From: Myxocyprinus asiaticus
Lineage: Eukaryota; Chordata; Actinopteri; Cypriniformes; Catostomidae
Reading direction: 5' to 3'
Assembly (NCBI RefSeq): GCF_019703515.2
Contig: NC_059368.1
Location: 29,567,289-29,631,288 of the forward strand
Length of the DNA: 64,000 nucleotides
Under the pieces are notes generated by a model that saw nothing but the letters and a program-made list of their open reading frames with translations, was not told the DNA's origin and searched no databases. The position numbers and the translations under genes were made by a program. Shown here in pieces: positions 56,991-64,000 of the stretch. Positions within the stretch are counted from its first letter, which is position 1; each line of letters opens with the position of its first letter.

Positions 56991-57899
56991 TAGTATTTGC
57001 CACACATGTGACGTGCATTTTCTTGTAAATCACTTTTGTAAGACTGTGCCTGCTGTGAACTTAAATGTAATATAAGGCGATGCTACATCCATGACACTTT
57101 GGAAGTGTTGCCAGTGGGTTGGGATTTTCTATCAGTTTGCTAAGCCTGTTGCCTTTTTTTTCTCCCCCACACTAAGATCAGGACACATTTTGATCATTCT
57201 AGGCTAAAAATATCTGGGAGTTTTTTCAAGCCTTTGCGCATATTAGCTTATGCTATCAGCTCAACAAAATATGCGATTTGACTGTCTGACTGAACAGATT
57301 ATTTATTTTATATAACCGTGTCAGAAGTAGTGAGATCAGACTCATTGTCTAAGTAGAGAACAAGACGAGCAATATTCAGGCTCTCTTTCACATGCACAAG
57401 TGCACACATGCACACACACACACACACACAAACACACTATTCACTTGTCCATTTTATAATTCAAACACAAACTGCTCAATTCTCCAGTTTGCTTCAACAC
57501 CTTCATGATTTTCTCTCCTGCTACACACAAAACTGGCAAACAGCTTGACCTTGTGTTTACTAGAATCTGCCCCTCCCCTACAGTCACTGTGAGCCTTATT
57601 CAGTCTGCAACGTTTTATCTCAGTCCCATGCTCTCTCCCACTCACCACCTGCCCTTTCCCTTACCCATCCATGCTTTCTCTAATTCATCTCTTCAATCAT
57701 TACCTAACTTCCCTCTCATGACTGTGCAGGATTATACAGTAGTTTGTGAAAGGACTATGGATTGTCATTGCCTCAGTCATGTGAAAAATTCTTTGGCCAG
57801 TCAAGTGACTTTAAGTGCTACCATAATATTCAATATTGATTATTGACAACATTTTGTGATGCTTTATTTGTACTGCTTTTGTATGCTTTAAAGGAACTT
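56991..57899. other. Unassigned intergenic sequence
   Basis: Has a (CA)n run at 57409-57430. The 113-codon plus-strand frame (57505-57846), which begins MIFSPATHKTGKQLDLVFTR, could be a scrap of LINE endonuclease (the phrase KQLDLVFTR and surrounding codons are reminiscent), but it is too short to call. Confidence 0.35.
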
Positions 57900-59168
57900 T
57901 AAAGGAATGCTCTGGGTTCAATATAAGTTAAGATCAATCAACAGCATTTGTGGCACAATGTTTGGTTACCAATCAAGTTGTGTTTACCATAAGGCACTTA
58001 CAATTAAAGTGAATGGGGCCAGTCCATAAACATTCAAAAACAAAAAAAATTACTAGTTTAAAAGTCAAAATTAAAGTATAGCCACAAGACATAAACATTA
58101 TAGGTGTTAGCATGATTTTAGTGTGATAAAATTGTTTACTAACATTCTGTGTACAGTTCTATCCAATAGTAGAAATTTGCTGTCATTACAATGTTACACC
58201 GGTAAGCCCTGTTATATGGTAAACACTGGCTGTGTCTCGTTTCGAAGGCTGTGTGCTAGGTAGGACGCGTCCTTTAAAGCCTTTAGTTTACCAAGCGTCC
58301 TCCTTTAAACAAGTCTTGTTTAAACAAGACGGCCTTCGTAGGATGAACGGAAACGTAACATAACATGGTTGCTATGATAGCACGCCACTCTTTAACAAGC
58401 ACGAGCACTTCGAGTGAGAAGGGAACAAAGTCCCTTTAGAAGGGAATGTATGAGGTACATTTTAAGAGAGTTATAATGATGTTAAGAGAAAAGAAAATAG
58501 ATTTTACAGGTGTACTTTTAGTCTAATACTTTATTTTAATTATATATTAATATAATAATACATATTATATACTCTGCACCCATCTACTGAGATACTTCAA
58601 CTTGGGAATTAACATTACTTGTGTTTGAACATCATATTTACGGGCAAATTGGCGTTATTTTTTTTAGACATTTCCGTTGAAGCAAAGAATTGTGGGTTGT
58701 GAGTGCCCATGAAGGATACATATGCATCCTCCAAATTCCCATGAAAGAAGGATGCATTCGAAGGCTGCGTTCGAAATGTCCTACTCACTTTTATGAAACG
58801 AGACATTCTCGATGAGGTATGCGGCCTAGAAATGCGACCTCTGGAGGACGCAGCCTTCCAAACAAGACACAGCCACTGTAATGCTGATAAATCCCTGATT
58901 TTGTCATACTAAAATCATGTTAACACGTATAATGTTAAGGTTCAGTGCCTAAACTTTTGAAATAGTGTGTATATTAATTTTTATGCACTGGCCCCATTCA
59001 CTTCCATTGTAAATGCGTTACTGTAACTGCAATTTTTGCTTCTTCTTTTTTTTTTTTTTTTTAAATAAACAAGGGACCAGTTGAAATCATTATTTGTAGT
59101 AATCAACAATAAGCCACAAATGCTGTCCACTGAGCTTAACTTGTATTGAACTCAGAACATTCCTTTAA
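57900..59168. mobile_element. Palindromic MITE (AAAGGAATGCTCTGGGTTCA) with nested element
   Basis: Left end AAAGGAATGCTCTGGGTTCA and right end TGAACTCAGAACATTCCTTT are inverted. Internal ATTAAAGTGAATGGGGCCAG mirrors CTGGCCCCATTCACTTCC. The host element is about 620 bp without the insert at 58228-58874. Confidence 0.8.
58228..58874. mobile_element. DNA element with GGCTGTGTCTC ends, nested in the MITE
   Basis: Left end GGCTGTGTCTCGTTTCGAAG, right end CCTTCCAAACAAGACACAGC. The same ACT sits on both sides, consistent with a 3 bp target duplication. No transposase is encoded. A truncated copy is at 24942-25422. Confidence 0.75.
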
Positions 59169-61570
59169 GGTGGCGAGTACCACAATCCAACAGAATGGCA
59201 TCAGTGAAAAAGGGTAACTGAGAATTTTGTTGGTTGAGAAAAGCTGTAAGGCTGTTTGTTTCACCAACCCCTAGCAGAGAGCCACACAGTTAAGTGTTGA
59301 GACTCCTTCCTGCTATTATACCGAAGCCACATGCACCAGACTGCCTTTGGTGAAATCCAAACAACATCCATTTCAGTGAAACAGCCAGTGCCCAGAATTC
59401 CAATTATTCTGAATCTATTCCATTTATGCCCATTTGTTTATTCACGATACAGCAAATTTTTTTAGAAGCAAATCCTATGAGTTAGAAACTTGATCTATCC
59501 ACACTGCCTGTGAAATCCCTATAAATAAAACAAGCCGGCCAGGAAATGGGAATCTTATTAATATTAATATAACATCATTAAAAATCTCAAATGTACTTTA
59601 AAAGATTAAAGACTTTTTGAGTTAATGAGCACACCGGACAACTGATATCAGTTTTGACACTTGACTCTACTTTAAAATTTGAAAAAGTAATAATAATTTG
59701 TAGATCACTTTGAACAACACAGCATTCTGTCAGACTGGTACAAGGGCACGATTTTATACTTCAAAAATTAAAATTAAAATGGCCTATTACTTTTAGTGGT
59801 GTTCAAGTATGGTAAGAGTTTTAGGTGGTTCCCAAAATTAAGATCCATATATTGATGGCGTTGACACACTTCCACCCCTTCACAAGACACCTCAAAGAGT
59901 CATTTTAAAATTAGTTAGCATCTTAAAAAAAGTGCACTTTTAAACAACCTCAGAGAGACAGGCTTCAAAGTTATCCATTGAGATGGATAATGCTGAGATA
60001 GAAAACCTTGCATGCAACAATCTGGTCAGCTGGCACATGCGATTGCAAATAAAGAATGTTGCGTCCAAACCACACCCATGATTAGTTTTACCCAATCATC
60101 AAGCTTCTTCGACTTCCTAGGCCAAGGATTTCAGGGATATGAGCAAATAGGAGAAATATCACCAAACGAACACCTTAGCAGAACAAAAACGTCAGTGCAT
60201 TTCAGCATAATTTAAGGCAAACTAAGCCTGTTCACCCAGTAAGTATAAATTAGCCTTTAGATAAGACAGTTCTGCCAGTACTGTGAAGAGTGCCACCAAC
60301 CTTGGTCCCTCTACTCATCACTGAGATGCCCTTCCAGCATATTGGGATGAGTCTATGTAGGGCGGAAAGTCTACCCAGGGTCATGAATATCTTGTATACC
60401 CTGGTTCCTTAATTATGCTACCCCCTATCCAGAATCAATTCCTCTCCAGAAAGTAGCTTCTAAAAATATTGCAAAAAACTCCAGTTCACCAGGGGATCCT
60501 TAATAATGGCAGAACAGTGCAGGTTCTGCATGCAAAACCTTTGTGTACTTCCATTACACATTCCATTGATAGAGACTTACAGAGAGGTCTGACCAGACAC
60601 TTTTGAGGATGCTGTGAAAGGTGGTAGCAGAAGACAGCTATAGGTGGAAACTCATAAACCTGTTTGCCCTATTTGGCATTTAAAAGATACAGTATGCACC
60701 AGATTTCCATAGGCTTCACTCCTTTGAGCAGCTGTTGCAAGTGTGACAGACACTCCTCAGACTTATCAGCAGCCCGCTGCTGCTTATTTAAACAATTATA
60801 TACTCAGAAAAACCCATAAGCCCTCAGACTCTTTATTTCCTACAACCTCTCGATTTATCACATGCACTGAAATCAGGGTACGCACTTCACTGGCAATGAT
60901 TGTGGAGGACATTTTAGACATTGATTGGCCACATTCTTGATCCACATCTTCAGGTCAAGTAGAATGAATAAAGTCATTAAATAAATATGAAAAAAAAAAA
61001 AATACCATGAGAAGGGTACCCTGTGGCCTTTTGCACTGCCTATTGTCTTATGTAGCATGAGGGTCAGTTAACAAAACCACCAAATTAGGTTTGTTAGGAC
61101 ACCACAATAAAGAACCCATTGGGGACATGCGACTCCTAGGGCACATTGATGATGGTGACAGCTCTGATTTATTAAATAGCCAAGAGCAGTGAAATGTTAA
61201 AGATCTAGGAGGACATTGGTCAGTTGGGTTGCACACCCCTTCAGCACCCAGCCAAGGATGACATCCTCTGTGACAAAGAGCATCTGGTTGTCAGCAGGAA
61301 GCAAGGTTTTATAGCTGTAGTACTGATAAACAGTTTCCAGGAGGTCCAATCTATTTATGCCATGATGTTGATGTTCAATCTATTTTTGCCATGATGTTGA
61401 TGTTGTTCCTTGTTGCCATAGACCTTAGTCAGAGTAGATGCCATATTTATTTTTTTACAAATGAAAGCAAGGCATTGAGGAATAGATGTACAGTCTGTTT
61501 AATGGGTTGTACTGTTGAATGCTTAGGTATCGACTGTTCAGCCGACACAACATTAAAAACCAACATGATC
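59169..61570. other. Unassigned intergenic sequence
   Basis: About 2.4 kb with no exon, repeat family or RNA gene that I can name. The open frames are short and lack domain features. Confidence 0.4.
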
Positions 61571-62910
61571 ACACGGGAAGTTAGCATGCTGTTTCCGAGG
61601 ATTCCAGTACCCTAGGACTGGCCTCACTATGCCGACAAGCACCATATCCTATCAGACATTTCTGCATCCGCTCCAGTGTGTTTACCTTCCCCTGTGGCAT
61701 GACCAGAAGTGTGTTATGTCAGTAACATAGGAGACCTGGGTTCAGATCTCATGTTAAAACCAGGAAATAAACGTGTTCACATAATCAGTGATGTGCACAA
61801 TTCAGAGGTGGCATTTTTCCCTCTAAAATTAAATTTTTACTCCACTGATGGCTATGTTTAGATTTGGGTTGGGGGGTGCAGCTTATAAAATATGCATTCC
61901 TCCTCACTGTATTACAGCTTGCAGTACTGAAAACGACTCTTTTCACAACTCAACACTCACAACTCACGACAATACACCCAGAAAATGGAGCTCACATGAG
62001 CTCATTTCCGCATTTCGGTTAGCACAGACTAATTTTAGCTAATGAAAAGTCAACCTACTGTTTCCGATTTCACTGTGAGATCAGTCTGTAAAAATATATA
62101 ATGTCAAACAAACAAAAAATTTGCGGACAAGAAACTTCAGAAAACATGGGTTGTGATTAGATGTGATCTAGAACATTTAGCCAATACATCCCCCATGAAC
62201 GTATTGAATGTTTATGCCTCACAGCCTTGTTTTCAGTCACGAAAAATTAAATATGGTGTCTACCCTGACTATAGTCTATTAGCACCACTTCTTTGAAGAA
62301 TCTGAAAACTAGGTCATGCTTGAGCAGGAACCTCTGCAATCAGCCAATGGCTGTAGTTGGATGAAGCAGTTATTGTGTGCGAAATTGCAACAGGATCACA
62401 CCGTAAATCGACATGTTGTTTCCGAAAGTTCACAAGCGCCATCCCCCATCAGACATTTTTGAATCAATTAAAAGATGATCAACTTTCCCTCTAGCGCTAC
62501 TGATACCACATTGTGTGAGCAATATCTGAGACACAGGTTCTGGTCCTGTGGGTACCAAGAATAAATCGCTTTTACAAAAACAATTGTGAGTGCCATTTGT
62601 GAGGTTGCACTTTTGCTCTTAAATAAATGTATTACTCCACTGACTGTTAGGTTTAGGGTTGGGGTTTGAGGGTAGAGTTCATAAAATATGCATTCCTGTT
62701 GACTGTAATATATAATTTATAACTAAAAATACAACTCGCATTTGGCACCACTCTATGGACATTTCACCAACAAACTGAAGCTTGCGTGTGCCCATAGGTT
62801 CAGCACTTCGGCCACTGGGGGCCAGTGATTTGCATTTCAGTAAGGACGGACCGATTTCAGCGGCAGAGCACTTGACCTACTGTTGCTGCATTCACAGTAT
62901 TATCAGTCTG
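61571..62910. repeat. Direct duplication of a ~500 bp unit
   Basis: The unit at about 61571-62095 recurs at about 62400-62910. Landmarks in order: CATCAGACATTT, GAGACCTGGGTTC or GACACAGGTTCTGGTC, CTCCACTGATGGCTATGTTTAG or CTCCACTGACTGTTAGGTTT, ATAAAATATGCATTCCT, and GACCTACTGTTG. Copies are substantially diverged; the ~300 bp between them is not shared. Confidence 0.65.
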
Positions 62911-62933
62911 AAAATTACCACCCCAGTTGACCA

Positions 62934-62964
62934 AAAAAATAAATAAATAAATAAATAAATAATT
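62934..62964. repeat. (AAAT)n microsatellite
   Basis: About seven AAAT units. Confidence 0.9.
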
Positions 62965-63780
62965 GCTAAAACCAGCCTGAGCTTGTTTAAGTTAACTGTT
63001 CTCACAAAAGTTATCCAGGAAGGAAGTAGGGACAACACAAATTTACTAGAACCATAGAACACAGAACCATAGAATAAAACCACTATATACACTATTGAGA
63101 ATTCACACAGGCAAAAAGAGGAAAATAAAAGTGCAAGGAAATGTAAAATGAAATTTTCATGAAGAAAATTAACTAGATTCATTTCACACCATACAGTTCT
63201 CCTGCCTGCTTCCTCTTCTCCAATGCTCCATCCCTGTCCTCCTCCCTACTCCCTCCTCTCCATCCCCATCCTCTGACAAGCCCAGACTAGGGAGACGCTC
63301 ATATTGGTTTAAAATCGATATTTAATGGGACTGCGCGTGTACGTGTGTGTAGGATTGATGTTGTGGGTCTCAAAGGATTTTAGAGGCTAAGCGTATGTCA
63401 GGGGAGATATTTATTGTGCATGTGTGTGTGTACGTCGTTAAGCTCAGATTGGTGTGAAATTGTGGTTTAATGGACAGGAAATGGTGTGTTATTTTTGGAG
63501 CAGACCTCTCTCATCGCCTCTGAAACTAATGAGCCGCAGCCTCTCCAGGAGACCAAATGCGCACACACCAACATCTATCAGTTACACACACCTCAAAACA
63601 TTTAGCATTTACAAACACAGATTTAACCCTCCACCCCCTACATTCCCATCTCGCACATATAAACACTGTTACTAAAACTACATTTTAAGCCACAGTGTCA
63701 GTCTGTGAACGCACATTCAATTACTTATACAGAAATGCGCCTTCTGCTGTACATTTGAAAAGCAAATGTAAATGGTAGGG
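62965..63780. other. Unassigned intergenic sequence
   Basis: CT-rich around 63190-63290; nothing recognisable as coding. Confidence 0.4.
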
Positions 63781-63794
63781 CTTTACAATATGGC

Positions 63795-64000
63795 TCTGAA
63801 TGTTAACATTAGTCAATGGATAAGCTATCAAGAACTAACAATAATGGAAACAACGATTAATAATAATTTTGGTTAATATTATTTTATAAATATACTATTG
63901 TTTATTGTTAGTTCATGTGAATTTATAATGCATTAATGTAAAAAAAATTTAAATGTTAAAAAAGCATTAGTATATGCAAAAATGAACATTAACTAAGATT
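63795..64000. mobile_element. AGTTAATGCATTA-type MITE, cut by the window edge
   Basis: TGAATGTTAACATTAGTCAA, ATTGTTTATTGTTAGTTCAT and AATGAACATTAACTAAGATT are the family landmarks also seen at 33070 and 53845. Confidence 0.6.

Overview
The window is vertebrate nuclear DNA, most likely from a cyprinid-type teleost. It is AT-rich and intron-dominated, full of microsatellites, and packed with repeat families typical of such fish: Angel-like inverted-repeat elements opening with AGTTCACCCAAAAATG, a tRNA-derived SINE, CR1/L2-group LINEs, Ty3/gypsy elements, and hAT-like and piggyBac-like ends. There are no bacterial-style operons, CRISPR arrays or riboswitches. The species cannot be fixed from sequence alone.

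The only host gene I can support is ADCY1 (adenylate cyclase type 1; which teleost paralog is unclear), on the minus strand. Five exons with GT/AG boundaries and matching phases cover about the first 380 codons: exon 1 at 28722-29351, exon 2 at 22172-22321, exon 3 at 17092-17210, exon 4 at 15906-16017, exon 5 at 1371-1498. They encode the cytosolic N-terminus, the six-helix M1 membrane domain, the signalling helix and the first part of the C1a catalytic domain, including both metal-binding aspartates. The rest of the gene lies beyond position 1. A GC-rich block at and upstream of exon 1 (about 28880-29800) is the likely promoter.

Intron 4 (1499-15905) holds a truncated Ty3/gypsy element at about 9055-12154 on the gene's own strand. 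It has a 5' LTR with TATA box, a tRNA-Phe-type primer-binding site, a gag zinc knuckle, protease, integrase and then reverse transcriptase. This PR-IN-RT order is that of the Gmr1-like group. The element is bracketed by inverted copies of a roughly 600-700 bp repeat. Introns 1 and 2 carry an array of about 80 bp units (22815-23630), a solo LTR, Angel-like elements and a pair of direct repeats flanking exon 2.

Upstream of ADCY1 (30000-64000) I see no convincing host exon. This half is a graveyard of mobile elements: a chromodomain-bearing sushi-like gypsy element (35635-40004), a nearly full-length LINE (about 45698-49060), two truncated LINEs, and several nested insertions: an LTR in a MITE at 33070-33720, a SINE in an L2 LINE in a DNA element at 42253-44148, and a DNA element in a palindromic MITE at 57900-59168. 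All element coding regions are interrupted, so they are read as fossils. Remaining stretches are marked as unresolved.
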